Source: Thermotoga sp. SG1 (GTDB lineage: Bacteria; Thermotogota; Thermotogae; Thermotogales; Thermotogaceae). Taken from it: 64,000 nt of DNA. A program made the position numbers and the translations under genes. Below the pieces are notes generated by a model. It was not told where the DNA came from. It did no database searches and saw only the letters and a list, made by a program, of their open reading frames with translations. Position 1 is the stretch's first letter; each line of letters opens with the position of its first letter. Where the stretch lies: positions 372,001 through 436,000 of the forward strand of contig NZ_LNDD01000003.1 of NCBI RefSeq assembly GCF_002865985.1, read 5' to 3'. Shown here one piece after another: positions 44,598 through 53,614 of this stretch.

Positions 44598-45674
44598 GTG
44601 AGAGTTATTCCGCATGAGAACAAGAGGATAAACTGGCTCATCGTGGTCATTGTTGGCACGTTGATGGTGTTTGGATTGTTCTCTCTGAGGAGTGCTACCT
44701 ACGGAGAGAATGAAACGCTGTTTTCGAAACAGATGATCTGGGATGTTCTTGGTTTTTCACTAATGATCTCGATTCTTTTCGTAAAGGACAGTACCATAAG
44801 AAGACTTTCCGTGGTCCTGTACGTGGTCTCTGTTGTTTTGTTGATTGCACTCCTTTTAAAGGGAACGCCGATAGGTGGTTCTAGAAGGTGGTTCAAAATA
44901 GTAGGAATCAGTTTTCAACCTTCAGACCTAGCAAAGCTTTCCCTCATCGTTTTGCTTCCGTATCTTCTGGAAAGAAAGTGGTTCTGGAGGAGTCTTTTTC
45001 TCACTCTCGTTCCTGGAGTACTCGTCTTTCTGGAACCGGACCTCGGGACCGCTTTCTCTATGGGATTGATCTGGCTCTTTGCCGTTTTGTCTTCCAGAGT
45101 CGATAAGAAGCCCCTTTTTGTTCTCCTGGTGGTTGCTCTGATCCTGCTTCCTGTGTTCTTCTTTTTTGGTCTGAAGGATTATCAGAGGGCAAGGATACTT
45201 TCCTTCCTCAACCCCGAAGAGTACGGAAGGAGCTATTCTTACAACGTGCTTCAGTCCATACATGCGATCGGTGCCGGGGGATTCTTCGGTACAGGTTACA
45301 TGAAAGGAAAAGCGAATCTGATGGGGTACGTCCCTGTCTCATACACGGATTTCATCGTGTCCGTCGTTGGAGAGGAATTTGGTTTTCTTGGTATCGCGTT
45401 TCTTCTTTCGCTCTTTGGTCTTTTCTTCTTCGAAGTTTCAAGATGGATCCTGAACGTGAAGGACGAATACTGGGAGATCCTCATGGTTTCTTCGTGTGGT
45501 CTTATCTGGTTTCACGTCTTCGAGAACGTTTCGATGAACCTGGGCCTTCTTCCCGTCACGGGTGTTCCTCTTCCCTTCATCAGTTACGGTGGAACATCCA
45601 CCATTGTGTTTTCTCTCATCGCCGGTCTCATCCTGAAGGGAATAGCGATTGCAAGGGTTGAAAAGAGAGCGTAG
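44598..45674 (+). CDS. SEDS-family peptidoglycan glycosyltransferase (FtsW/RodA)
   Basis: Polytopic glycan polymerase (about 358 residues, ten helices) that works with a class B penicillin-binding protein. Motifs: GGSRRWFKIVGISFQPSDLAK, EPDLGTAFSMGL with the catalytic aspartate, TDFIVSVVGEEFGFLG and MNLGLLPVTGVPLPFISYGGTS. The division context (ftsA-ftsZ upstream) argues for FtsW; the sequence alone does not separate it from RodA. The start is uncertain: GTG 44598 is inside the GAGGTGA ribosome-binding site, and an in-frame ATT at 44607 has better spacing (see findings). Confidence 0.9.
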   Translation: MRVIPHENKRINWLIVVIVGTLMVFGLFSLRSATYGENETLFSKQMIWDVLGFSLMISILFVKDSTIRRLSVVLYVVSVVLLIALLLKGTPIGGSRRWFKIVGISFQPSDLAKLSLIVLLPYLLERKWFWRSLFLTLVPGVLVFLEPDLGTAFSMGLIWLFAVLSSRVDKKPLFVLLVVALILLPVFFFFGLKDYQRARILSFLNPEEYGRSYSYNVLQSIHAIGAGGFFGTGYMKGKANLMGYVPVSYTDFIVSVVGEEFGFLGIAFLLSLFGLFFFEVSRWILNVKDEYWEILMVSSCGLIWFHVFENVSMNLGLLPVTGVPLPFISYGGTSTIVFSLIAGLILKGIAIARVEKRA

Positions 45675-45724
45675 AGAACCTCCTTTTTCTTCCGTGAGTC
45701 TTAAAACCAAAGGGGGTGAACATC

Positions 45725-46356
45725 ATGAAGCGCTTTTTCCTTCTTTTGGTGGTGGCTCTTTTGCTTTTGACATCTTGTCTTCCGCTTCCCGAAGAAAAGC
45801 ACGAGTTCATAGTAGAAGTGGTGGGAAACACGTATTTGTCCAATGTGATGAATTGGTACCAGCCTTCTTACAGTGACTACTGGCTTCAGGAACATCCTGT
45901 GCTGGTGCTCTATTACGAAGATAACACAAACTCTTACAATGAAAGACAGGGATTTTATGAACAAAGTGGCGATTTCGTCGCTGCAGCAGGAGAGATCGTA
46001 GATACATCTAATCTGGAAGATGATCTGACCAATATCTGGCAGAGTTACACACCGATCTACGATGTGGACGTGTGGTACCAGGGCGATGAAGGTGGATGGC
46101 AGGCGCGTGTAAGACCGCCCTTGAACTTGTTGAAAACAAGGTGTTTCTGGTGGAATTCGTGAAAAACGATGAATACTTTCGTGTTCTATCTATAACGGAG
46201 CCAAGTTATGACCCAAACAAAGATGTGTATCACCTCGGACAGGTCTATAGAGACAGCACACACGGCTTTGCTGTCTTCGTTCAGAAAATTCCAAGTAAAG
46301 TAACTCTTGAATCAGAAACAAAGATTTTCGGTGCGGAAGTTGTGTGGCCAAAATGA
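45725..46356 (+). pseudogene. Lipoprotein gene interrupted by a one-base frameshift
   Basis: The first frame starts at ATG 45725 after GGGGGTGA and encodes a lipoprotein signal (LLLLLTSCLP, lipid-modified Cys18), followed by about 110 residues. Near 46111 the frame leaves the expected protein; a second frame, open to a stop at 46356, continues with TALELVENKVFLVEFVKNDE. Restoring one A in GTAAGA (to GTAAAGA, around 46111-46113) joins the halves as ...QARVKTALELVE..., a 210-residue lipoprotein. Without it the first frame runs on to 46162. This could be a real mutation, a recoding site or a sequence error. Function unknown; it precedes a PEGA-repeat envelope protein. Confidence 0.72.
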
Positions 46357-46372
46357 TGAGGAGGTGTGAACC

Positions 46373-47743
46373 ATGAGAAAGTACGTGTTCCTTCTTCTGA
46401 TAATTTTTGCGATTTTTTCTTTCTCCTTTGACACGAAGAGCATCATCATCGTTCCTGAGATACCTTACTTCACGGTGGACGTGTGGCTCGACAAACCGGA
46501 GGGATCTGTCTACAACGTGGGAGAGAGGATCGAGATCTTCGTGAAGTCTTCAAGGGATGCCTACATACTGGTCTACGATATAAACGCCCAAGGAAAAGTG
46601 ACTCTCATCTTTCCCAACAAATACGAAAGCGACAACTTCGTTCGTGCAAACGAGATCAAAAAGATTCCATCCAAATCCACCTACTCTCTCAGAGTCTCAT
46701 CCCCGTACGGTAAAGAATACATTCAGGTGATCGCCAGTACAACTCCGATTTCCATCTTCAATCAGTTGAAAGAACTCGGCACAACGCGGATGTTTCCCAC
46801 CCTGTCCGACAACGTCGAAGAGTACGTTCAAAAGAGGTTGAAACCCTATCTCACAGGAGAGTGGGTCTCGGACATCACGTATTTCTACGTTGGAAGAGCC
46901 CCCTCTTTTGGTACTCTGATCGTGGACTCAGATCCTTCCGGGATGACGGTTTACGTGGACGGATCTTACAGGGGAAAAACACCCATCACGATGACGGTGG
47001 ATGAAGGAACACACTACGTGACGGTGTACTTTGATAACTACACTTTCTACAAAGAAGTGTACGTAGGGGAAAATCAGACAGTACGCGTGTCAGCCAGACT
47101 TCCTCTTGCAAAGCTTTCGCTCAGCTCTTCACCGAGTGGGGCAGATGTGTACATAAACGGAGACTACAGGGGGAAAACACCACTGACACTGAATCTTTCA
47201 CCCGGAAACTACAGCGTGACCTTCAGAAAAGAAGGTTACCGTGAGGAGACAAGGTATATCACTCTCGGTGAGGGAGAGTCCCGATCCATTCACATCGATC
47301 TGAAACCGCTTCGGGCAACTTTGAGGCTGAGAACGGATCCTGCTGGTGTGGACGTCTACGTAGATGGAAGGTACGCTGGAACAACCTCCGAGAGTGGATT
47401 GACCATCGTTCTTGATCCTGGAACCTACAGTATAAGGCTCGAAAAGGAAGGATACGAAACAGACAGTTTCACGGTGAACCTGAAATCCGGTGAAGAAAAG
47501 GAAGTGTTCAGACGCCTTGAAGAAAGAGTAGTCTTCTCCGAAGTCAGAATAGAAACTCAGCCATCTAAAGCCACGGTGTATCTCAACGGATACTATCACG
47601 GTGAAACACCCGTTACCATCTACGTTCAAACTGGAACGTACGAGATCACAATAGTCAAACCCGGATACAGAACGATAGTCAGAACGGTAACTTTCGATGA
47701 AAAGGAGGAATACTTCAAGTTCATCCTGAGCGGAATCGAGTGA
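46373..47743 (+). CDS. Envelope protein with DUF4384-like domain and four PEGA repeats
   Basis: 456 residues with a Sec signal peptide (MRKYVFLLLIIFAIFSFSF). A first domain (about residues 25-175) with VWLDKPEGSVYNVGERIEIFVKS and YILVYDINAQGKVTLIFPN resembles DUF4384. Four PEGA repeats follow at about 182-235, 245-298, 315-370 and 386-440; each has a DPSG-x-x-VYVDG opening, a G-x-TP step and a Y-x-V-x-(V/F)-x-K-x-GY ending. PEGA domains are found in surface-layer and envelope proteins. GAGGAGGTG before the ATG. It may be exposed under the toga (inference). Confidence 0.9.
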   Translation: MRKYVFLLLIIFAIFSFSFDTKSIIIVPEIPYFTVDVWLDKPEGSVYNVGERIEIFVKSSRDAYILVYDINAQGKVTLIFPNKYESDNFVRANEIKKIPSKSTYSLRVSSPYGKEYIQVIASTTPISIFNQLKELGTTRMFPTLSDNVEEYVQKRLKPYLTGEWVSDITYFYVGRAPSFGTLIVDSDPSGMTVYVDGSYRGKTPITMTVDEGTHYVTVYFDNYTFYKEVYVGENQTVRVSARLPLAKLSLSSSPSGADVYINGDYRGKTPLTLNLSPGNYSVTFRKEGYREETRYITLGEGESRSIHIDLKPLRATLRLRTDPAGVDVYVDGRYAGTTSESGLTIVLDPGTYSIRLEKEGYETDSFTVNLKSGEEKEVFRRLEERVVFSEVRIETQPSKATVYLNGYYHGETPVTIYVQTGTYEITIVKPGYRTIVRTVTFDEKEEYFKFILSGIE

Positions 47744-47747
47744 TCGA

Positions 47748-47756
47748 TGATAAAAT
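47748..47756 (+). promoter_or_regulatory. Extended -10 promoter of the response-regulator gene
   Basis: TGATAAAAT, the same nonamer as before the alcohol dehydrogenase gene, lies 22 bp before the ATG. No clear -35. Confidence 0.4.
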
Positions 47757-47777
47757 GATCCTGAGGAGGGTAGAGGA

Positions 47778-48536
47778 ATGGCAACGGTCATGGTAATTGA
47801 CGAATCAAAGATCACCTTTCTGGCCGTGAAGAACGCCCTCGAAAAGGAAGGGTACAGGGTTCTGTGGGCAAGAGACAGGCAGGAAGCCATCTCAATCCTT
47901 CGTAGAGAACGTGTGGATCTTGTCTTCGTGGACATCTTCGAAGGTGAAGAGAGTCTTAACCTGATAAGAGAGATACGTGAGAGTTTTCCCGATACAAAAG
48001 TGTCCGTTCTGAGTGCCTATGTCGACAAAGACCTGGTTATCAACTCGGTGAAAGCGGGAGCGATTGACTACATCCTGAAACCCTTCAAGCAAGACTATCT
48101 TCTTGGCAGGGTGAAGAAGATACTGGCTTCTCCTGAGACATCGAGGGTGTCTGTTTCTGTCAGAAAGAACATCGAAGATATGGAGATAACTTTGAGGTTC
48201 GAAGAGATCGTGAGAAAAGAGATAAAGCGCTGTAGCAGGGCCGGAGGACATTTCTGTGTCATGTACGTTAGATTCAACGGTGTAATGAGAGATTACGAGG
48301 CAATCAAAAAGTTCTTCAGAGAGACAGATTACATTCTGCCGGTCTCTGCCAGCGAATACGTCTTCGTTCTGACACTGACGGGAAAGCATGGTATCACCGC
48401 CGTTACAAGAAGGATGAAAGAAAAACTTTCACAGAGTTTCGAGTACGTCTACGTGTGTTATCCAGATGATGGGAAGACCTACGAAGAGTTCATCCTCTCA
48501 CTGAAGAACAGACTGGCAGAGCTGGGGGGGAAGTGA
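47778..48536 (+). CDS. Response regulator with degenerate GGDEF-like output domain
   Basis: 252 residues. The receiver domain has the acidic pocket Asp8/Glu9, the phospho-acceptor Asp52 (LVFVDIF), Ser79 and Lys101 (YILKPF), so it should be phosphorylated. The second half (about 135-252) has the spacing of a diguanylate cyclase (RCSRAGGHFCVMYVRFNG, ETDYILPVSASEYVFVLTL), but the catalytic GGDEF position reads SASEY (190-194), and the metal-binding FxxxND region is missing. It is probably a non-catalytic output or binding domain. No kinase gene is adjacent. Confidence 0.82.
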   Translation: MATVMVIDESKITFLAVKNALEKEGYRVLWARDRQEAISILRRERVDLVFVDIFEGEESLNLIREIRESFPDTKVSVLSAYVDKDLVINSVKAGAIDYILKPFKQDYLLGRVKKILASPETSRVSVSVRKNIEDMEITLRFEEIVRKEIKRCSRAGGHFCVMYVRFNGVMRDYEAIKKFFRETDYILPVSASEYVFVLTLTGKHGITAVTRRMKEKLSQSFEYVYVCYPDDGKTYEEFILSLKNRLAELGGK

Positions 48537-48537
48537 G

Positions 48538-49452
48538 TTGAAACTGGTGGAATCCGTTCCGAACTTCAGCGAAGGAAGAAGAAAAGAAGTAGTTGAAAAG
48601 ATAGTGGCCGAGGCCAAAAAGTACGACAGGGTCTGGGTTCTCGACTGGTCCATGGACGCGGATCACAACAGATCGGTTGTGACCCTTGTGGGAGAGCCAG
48701 AAAACCTCATAAATGCCCTCTTCGACATGACCAAGAAAGCGGTGGAGTTGATCGATCTCAGGAACCACACGGGACAGCATCCGAGAATGGGAGCAGCAGA
48801 CGTCATTCCTCTTGTTCCTCTCTACAACGTGACGATGGACGAGTGTGTCCAGTACTCGAAGATCCTGGGAAAAAGGATAGGCGAAGAACTTGGTGTGCCG
48901 GTCTATCTCTACGAGAAATCCGCCACACACCCTGAAAGGGAAAATCTCGCAAACATCAGGCGAGGTGAGTTCGAAGGGTTCTTCGAAAAGATAAAGGACC
49001 CCATGTGGAAGCCAGACTTCGGGCCCGATCGGGTCCATCCTTCCGCCGGAGTGACGGCGGTTGGTGCCAGAGAATTTCTCATAGCCTTCAACGTGAACCT
49101 TGGAACGGGGGACGTGAGTGTAGCGGAAAAGATCGCAAGAGCGATCAGGTTTTCAAGTGGTGGTCTCAGATACGTCAAGGCGATAGGCATCGAGTTGAAG
49201 GAGAAGGGGATCGTGCAGGTATCGATCAATGTCACCAATCACAAAAAAACTCCCTTGTACCGTGTTTTCGAGATGATAAAAATGGAGGCTGAACGCTATG
49301 GTGTTCCCGTTTTGAGTTCTGAAATAGTGGGACTCTTCCCACTGGATTCTCTGCTACAGACGGTTTCGTATTATCTGAGAACGAACCTAAACAGTAAAAA
49401 GGTCATAGAATCGAATTTGCTCGATATCCTGGTCAAGGAAACTGAGAAATGA
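48538..49452 (+). CDS. ftcD: Glutamate formiminotransferase
   Basis: Transfers the formimino group between formiminoglutamate and tetrahydrofolate (histidine breakdown and one-carbon supply). 304 residues match the formiminotransferase half only; the cyclodeaminase domain is absent. The N-terminus [20 protein letters not shown], the [13 protein letters not shown] segment, [17 protein letters not shown] and [22 protein letters not shown] are family signatures. TTG start directly after GGGGGGAAGTGAG. Overlaps rlmH by ATGA. Confidence 0.95.
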   Translation: MKLVESVPNFSEGRRKEVVEKIVAEAKKYDRVWVLDWSMDADHNRSVVTLVGEPENLINALFDMTKKAVELIDLRNHTGQHPRMGAADVIPLVPLYNVTMDECVQYSKILGKRIGEELGVPVYLYEKSATHPERENLANIRRGEFEGFFEKIKDPMWKPDFGPDRVHPSAGVTAVGAREFLIAFNVNLGTGDVSVAEKIARAIRFSSGGLRYVKAIGIELKEKGIVQVSINVTNHKKTPLYRVFEMIKMEAERYGVPVLSSEIVGLFPLDSLLQTVSYYLRTNLNSKKVIESNLLDILVKETEK

Positions 49453-49904
49453 AGGTAAGAGTTGTTGTGGGTGGAAAGCTAGATGATTTCATAAAGATGG
49501 GAATAGAACATTACAAGAAATTTCTTAGACGATTTTGCAGGATCGAGATCATCGAGTTGAAACGTACCCATAGAGGAAGCGTTGAAGAAATTGTAAAAAG
49601 AGAGACAGAGGAACTGAAAAAGAGGGTTTTACCCGGCAGTTTGATGGTGGTTATGGACAGAAGGGGTGAAAACCTCTCCTCGAAGGAATTCGCCGGATTC
49701 CTCAAAGAAGTGGAGATGAAAGGAAAAGATATCACGTTCTTGATTGGTGGGCCCTATGGATTGAGTGAAGAGATACTCTCCGAGGCCCACCGTGTTTTTT
49801 CTCTGTCCAGGATGACCTTCACCCATGGGATGAGCGCTCTCATAGTTTTGGAACAGGTGTTCAGGGCGTTTAAAATAATACGTGGAGAAAGTTACCATTA
49901 CTGA
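49449..49904 (+). CDS. rlmH: 23S rRNA pseudouridine-1915 N3-methyltransferase RlmH
   Basis: SPOUT-fold methyltransferase of 151 residues acting on the 70S ribosome. The knotted SAM site is shown by [13 protein letters not shown] and [23 protein letters not shown]; the C-terminus ESYHY is the usual RlmH ending. Start overlaps the ftcD stop. The next gene starts 16 bp after its end. Confidence 0.95.
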   Translation: MKVRVVVGGKLDDFIKMGIEHYKKFLRRFCRIEIIELKRTHRGSVEEIVKRETEELKKRVLPGSLMVVMDRRGENLSSKEFAGFLKEVEMKGKDITFLIGGPYGLSEEILSEAHRVFSLSRMTFTHGMSALIVLEQVFRAFKIIRGESYHY

Positions 49905-49920
49905 TGGAGGTGGAACGGAA

Positions 49921-51282
49921 GTGGAAGACCCTGTCAGTAGTATGTTGACACTCGGTCTTGAAGGTGTGCTCCTTGTTGTGCTGATCTACCTCTCTAACTT
50001 CTTTTCCTCTTCAGAAACCGCTTTGACCCTGATGAGCAAGGTGAAGATCAAGGAATTTCTGGAAAAGAAAGAGGAAGAATCGGAAAGGGAAAGTTATATC
50101 CATCTCTTCAACAAGTACCTCACGACGATCTTGATAAGTAACAACCTCGTCAACCTTTTCGCTTCGTCCATCTCCACACTGATCTTTCTGAATCTTCTCA
50201 GAGGAGTGAGCGAAGAGCTTGTGGCGGTGGTTTCCACCCTCTTTATCACCACCGTTCTTCTCATATTCGGAGAGATCACCCCAAAAGTTATGGCAAGGGC
50301 TGAGCCAGACCGCATCTTCCAGAGATCGATAGGTGTGGTCAGATTTCTCACCAGAGTTTTCGATCCCGTCGGAAGGCTTTTGGTGAAGATATCCGACGGT
50401 ATCATCGCTTTGAGGCATGGGAAGAAGATATCCGAAGATCTGTTCATCACCGAGGAAGACATCGTCTCCATCGTTCAGGTTGGGGGCGAGATGGGAGTCA
50501 TAGAGCAGGAAGAGGAAAGAATAGTGAAACGTGCCTTCGAAATGAAACAGATAGCCGTCAAGGAGATAATGACACCCCGCGTTGACATCGTGGCAATAGA
50601 GGAGAACCAGACGGTGAGGGATCTCATTGAACTGATAGAAGATGAAGGCTATTCCAGGATTCCTGTCTACAGGGAGACCATAGACAACATCGTGGGGGTC
50701 TGTTACGCTAAAGATGTCCTTTCAATTCTGGCAGAGAAGGATTGTGAAGAGGTAAAGAACATGAAGGTGAAGGACATAATGAGAGACGCCCTCTACGTGC
50801 CGGAGACCATGAACATAGATGAACTCCTGAAAATCCTCAAGTCGAGAAAGATCCATATAGCCATAGTTGTGGACGAGTACGGTGGAACGGCCGGGATCGT
50901 GACCCTCGAAGATATAATAGAGGAACTCTTCGGTGATATCATGGACGAATACGACTACGACGAAGTGTCCGGTATAAAGAAAATCGGAGAGAAGACTTAC
51001 ATCGTCGATGGTAGTACACCTATAAACGATCTGGAGATAGAGTTAAGAATTCAGTTTCCGCAGACAGAGTACGAAACGATAGCAGGATACCTTCTGGAAC
51101 ACTTCAAAAGAATACCGAACGTTGGTGAGGAGGCTGTCATCGGTAACCTGTACTTCAAAGTGCTGGCAGTCGGTAAAAACAGGATAGAGAAGATCATGAT
51201 AAAAGTTCTGGAGGGGGGAGGAGATGAGACCGGAGAAACTGGTGGAAATGGCTCTGGAGGTTCGGGAAAAGGCGTACGCTAG
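49921..51282 (+). CDS. CNNM/CorC-type membrane protein with CBS pair
   Basis: 453 residues. The GTG at 49921 is set by GGAGGTGG upstream. Four membrane helices form a DUF21 (CNNM) domain (about residues 15-195, with LTLMSKVKIKEFLEKK and FGEITPKVMARAEPDRIF). Two CBS domains (about 215-340; MTPRVDIVAIEENQTV and GGTAGIVTLEDIIEELFGDIMDE) and a C-terminal CorC/HlyC domain follow. Such proteins export Mg2+ or Co2+ or protect against them; the older name hemolysin is misleading. It overlaps cdd by 59 bp, and the Gly-rich C-terminal tail ([17 protein letters not shown]) is encoded largely in that overlap. Confidence 0.92.
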   Translation: MEDPVSSMLTLGLEGVLLVVLIYLSNFFSSSETALTLMSKVKIKEFLEKKEEESERESYIHLFNKYLTTILISNNLVNLFASSISTLIFLNLLRGVSEELVAVVSTLFITTVLLIFGEITPKVMARAEPDRIFQRSIGVVRFLTRVFDPVGRLLVKISDGIIALRHGKKISEDLFITEEDIVSIVQVGGEMGVIEQEEERIVKRAFEMKQIAVKEIMTPRVDIVAIEENQTVRDLIELIEDEGYSRIPVYRETIDNIVGVCYAKDVLSILAEKDCEEVKNMKVKDIMRDALYVPETMNIDELLKILKSRKIHIAIVVDEYGGTAGIVTLEDIIEELFGDIMDEYDYDEVSGIKKIGEKTYIVDGSTPINDLEIELRIQFPQTEYETIAGYLLEHFKRIPNVGEEAVIGNLYFKVLAVGKNRIEKIMIKVLEGGGDETGETGGNGSGGSGKGVR

Positions 51283-51619
51283 ATACTCTGGATTCAGAGT
51301 AGGGGCTGCTCTTCTCACAAAGAGTGGAAGGGTGTTCACGGGAGTGAATGTGGAGAACTCTTCATACGGCCTCACCGTGTGTGCAGAAAGGGTAGCCGTG
51401 TTTAAAGCGGTTTCTGAAGGTGAAAGAGAGTTTGTCGCGATCGCGATAGCTTCGGATTCTCTTGAAAAAACTGTGCCCTGTGGTGCCTGCAGGCAGGTGC
51501 TCTACGAATTCTCCGAGGACATGGATGTGATCATGGCGGATAGAAACGGAGATTACGAGGTGGTGAAGTTGAAAGATCTTCTGCCAAGAGGCTTCAGACT
51601 GGGAGGTGAAGAACATTAA
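51224..51619 (+). CDS. cdd: Cytidine deaminase
   Basis: Zinc enzyme of 131 residues deaminating cytidine and deoxycytidine (pyrimidine salvage). The zinc site is [13 protein letters not shown], with Cys in place of the His of the HAE motif and the proton-shuttle Glu, and [12 protein letters not shown]; this is the three-cysteine homotetrameric type. ATG with GGGGGGAGG, inside the end of the CorC-like gene. Ends at the start of era. Confidence 0.95.
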   Translation: MRPEKLVEMALEVREKAYARYSGFRVGAALLTKSGRVFTGVNVENSSYGLTVCAERVAVFKAVSEGEREFVAIAIASDSLEKTVPCGACRQVLYEFSEDMDVIMADRNGDYEVVKLKDLLPRGFRLGGEEH

Positions 51620-52511
51620 ATCGGGTTTTGTTGCGCTGGCCGGAAAGCCGAACGTTGGAAAATCCACCTTCATAAACACTGTTTTGGGTAGAAAGGTTGT
51701 GATCGTCTCCGATAAACCCCAGACCACCAGAAACAGGATAAACTGCATCTACACCGACAAAGACGCACAGATCATATTTGTGGACACTCCGGGTATACAC
51801 AAACCACTTCATCGCCTGGGAGAATACATGGTGAAGGCTGCCGTTCAGGCTCTAAAGGGAGTGGATATCGTCCTCTTCATTCTGGATGCCGCCGATGGTT
51901 TCACCGAAACAGATGAACAGGTCGCAAAGATCGTGAACGAATCCAGGACAAAAACCATCATCGCCGTGAACAAGATAGATGTAGCAGGAGAGGAAAAGGC
52001 AAAGTCGGTAGGAGAACTTGCAAAAGGTATGGTCGAAAACGCTATTTCCGTTCATTACATATCCGCTCTGAAGGGTATAGGTGTTTTCGAGTTGCTTGAT
52101 AAGATAAAGGAAGAACTTCCAGAAGGACCACAGTACTACCCTGAGGACATGATCACGGATCGTCCGCTCTCTTTCATGGCGGCTGAAATCATAAGAGAAA
52201 AGATCTTCCATCTGACTCGTCAGGAAGTTCCGCATTCCACCGCCGTCGTCATCGAGGAGATAAAGGACAGACCGAACGGTGTCCTTTACATACGGGCCAA
52301 CATATACGTAGAACGTGATTCACAGAAGGGAATATTGATAGGAAAAAGCGGCAGCATGATAAAGAAGATAGGAACCCTTGCACGTGAAGAGATAGAGTTC
52401 CTTGTTGGAAGGAAGGTGTTTCTCGATCTCAACGTCAAGGTGAAAGAAAAGTGGAGGGAAAAGGACTTCATAATCCTTCAGGAAATCGGTCTGAAACACG
52501 ACATAAAATGA
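51606..52511 (+). CDS. era: Ribosome-assembly GTPase Era
   Basis: Binds 16S rRNA 3' end during 30S maturation. 301 residues: G1 [10 protein letters not shown]2 PQTTRN, G3 DTPGIH, G4 NKID and G5 SALKG, then a C-terminal KH domain with the [11 protein letters not shown] loop. The start is doubtful: GTG 51606 lies in the GGGAGGTGA ribosome-binding site, whereas an in-frame ATT at 51615 has ideal spacing and overlaps the cdd stop (ATTAA). I list the conventional GTG. The neighbours era and the YqeH-type GTPase form a ribosome-assembly pair. Confidence 0.95.
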   Translation: MKNIKSGFVALAGKPNVGKSTFINTVLGRKVVIVSDKPQTTRNRINCIYTDKDAQIIFVDTPGIHKPLHRLGEYMVKAAVQALKGVDIVLFILDAADGFTETDEQVAKIVNESRTKTIIAVNKIDVAGEEKAKSVGELAKGMVENAISVHYISALKGIGVFELLDKIKEELPEGPQYYPEDMITDRPLSFMAAEIIREKIFHLTRQEVPHSTAVVIEEIKDRPNGVLYIRANIYVERDSQKGILIGKSGSMIKKIGTLAREEIEFLVGRKVFLDLNVKVKEKWREKDFIILQEIGLKHDIK

Positions 52512-52522
52512 GGTGATGTTCG

Positions 52523-53614
52523 ATGAAGTGTCCAGGATGTGGTGCCAGCATACAGTTCGAGGATCCGAAAAAACCAGGGTACATCCCAAGGGAAGCCTTT
52601 GAAAAAAGACTGGAGGAAGGGAAAGAAATCCTGTGTCAACGGTGCTTTCGTATAAAGCACTATGGAAAACTGGAACCCATAGAGTACGACTGGGATTTCA
52701 GGAATCAGTTGAAATCCTACCTCGGTGGTTTTGAGGTGGTTCTGTGGGTGATCGACATCTTCGACTTTGAGGGCACGTACAGAGAAGACATAGCGAACCT
52801 GCTGAAAGGAAAGGACGTTGTGTATGTGATCAACAAGCTCGACCTTCTTCCCAGGGCAGTTACTGTCAGGGAAGTGAAAGAATGGGTGAAAAGGAGAATA
52901 AAAGCAAAAGATCCCGAAAAGATAAGAATAGTGAGTGCCGAGAAAAACCACGGTCTGAAGTCCCTAGTGAAACTGCTTGCACGATTGACCGACAAGGCAC
53001 TGGTGATAGGAGTGACGAACGTTGGGAAATCCTCCCTTTTAAACAAGATATGTACTCACGAGAACACCATCAGTCCGTTTCCAGGAACGACTCTTGGAAT
53101 ACTGAGAAGGAAGGTAAAAGGTGAGAATCTCTACCTTTACGACACCCCCGGTATCATGACGAAAGACAGAGTCCTCGATCTTCTGGATCCGGAATGTCAA
53201 AAGGCGATCCTGCCGAGGGAAGAACTCTCCAGAAAAACCTTCAAACCAGAGAGGAACAGAACGATCTTCATGGGAGGATTGTGTCGCTTTGACATAGACT
53301 ACGAAACGGAGAAAAGCCCCATATTCCTACTCTTTTCCTCCAGAGAGGTTACCTTTCATGAGACAAGGAGAGAAAGAGCAGACGAGTTGATGAGGAACAG
53401 ACTGGGAGATCTTCTAAAACCACCCTGTTCGAAAGCGAGGTACGAAGATTTCACGTGGAAAAAGGAGAAGTTCATTCTGAACAAAGGAGAAGAACTGGCA
53501 GTGGCGGGCCTGGGATGGATGAGTGTCAGAAGAGGACCGTTGACGGTCGAAGTTACCATCCCGGAAAATGTAAAACTCGTTATAAGAGAAGCCCTGGTGA
53601 ACCCCAACCGCTAG
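52523..53614 (+). CDS. Circularly permuted GTPase, YqeH-like
   Basis: 363 residues. An N-terminal zinc finger (Cys3, Cys6, Cys38, Cys41) precedes a GTPase with permuted motif order: G4 NKLD (104-107), G5 near VSAEK (138-142), G1 GVTNVGKSS (163-171), G2 FPGTT and G3 DTPG (207-210). This is the YqeH/RbgA-type order. YqeH supports 30S ribosome assembly. ATG with GAGGTGATGTTCG. Its stop shares a CTAG with the convergent dnaJ gene. Confidence 0.93.
   Translation: MKCPGCGASIQFEDPKKPGYIPREAFEKRLEEGKEILCQRCFRIKHYGKLEPIEYDWDFRNQLKSYLGGFEVVLWVIDIFDFEGTYREDIANLLKGKDVVYVINKLDLLPRAVTVREVKEWVKRRIKAKDPEKIRIVSAEKNHGLKSLVKLLARLTDKALVIGVTNVGKSSLLNKICTHENTISPFPGTTLGILRRKVKGENLYLYDTPGIMTKDRVLDLLDPECQKAILPREELSRKTFKPERNRTIFMGGLCRFDIDYETEKSPIFLLFSSREVTFHETRRERADELMRNRLGDLLKPPCSKARYEDFTWKKEKFILNKGEELAVAGLGWMSVRRGPLTVEVTIPENVKLVIREALVNPNR

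Noticed and set aside
46500-47740. Possible DNA-level tandem repeat in the PEGA-protein gene
   Set aside because: The four repeats are visible at protein level but too diverged in DNA to count as a nucleotide repeat; they reflect old domain duplication.
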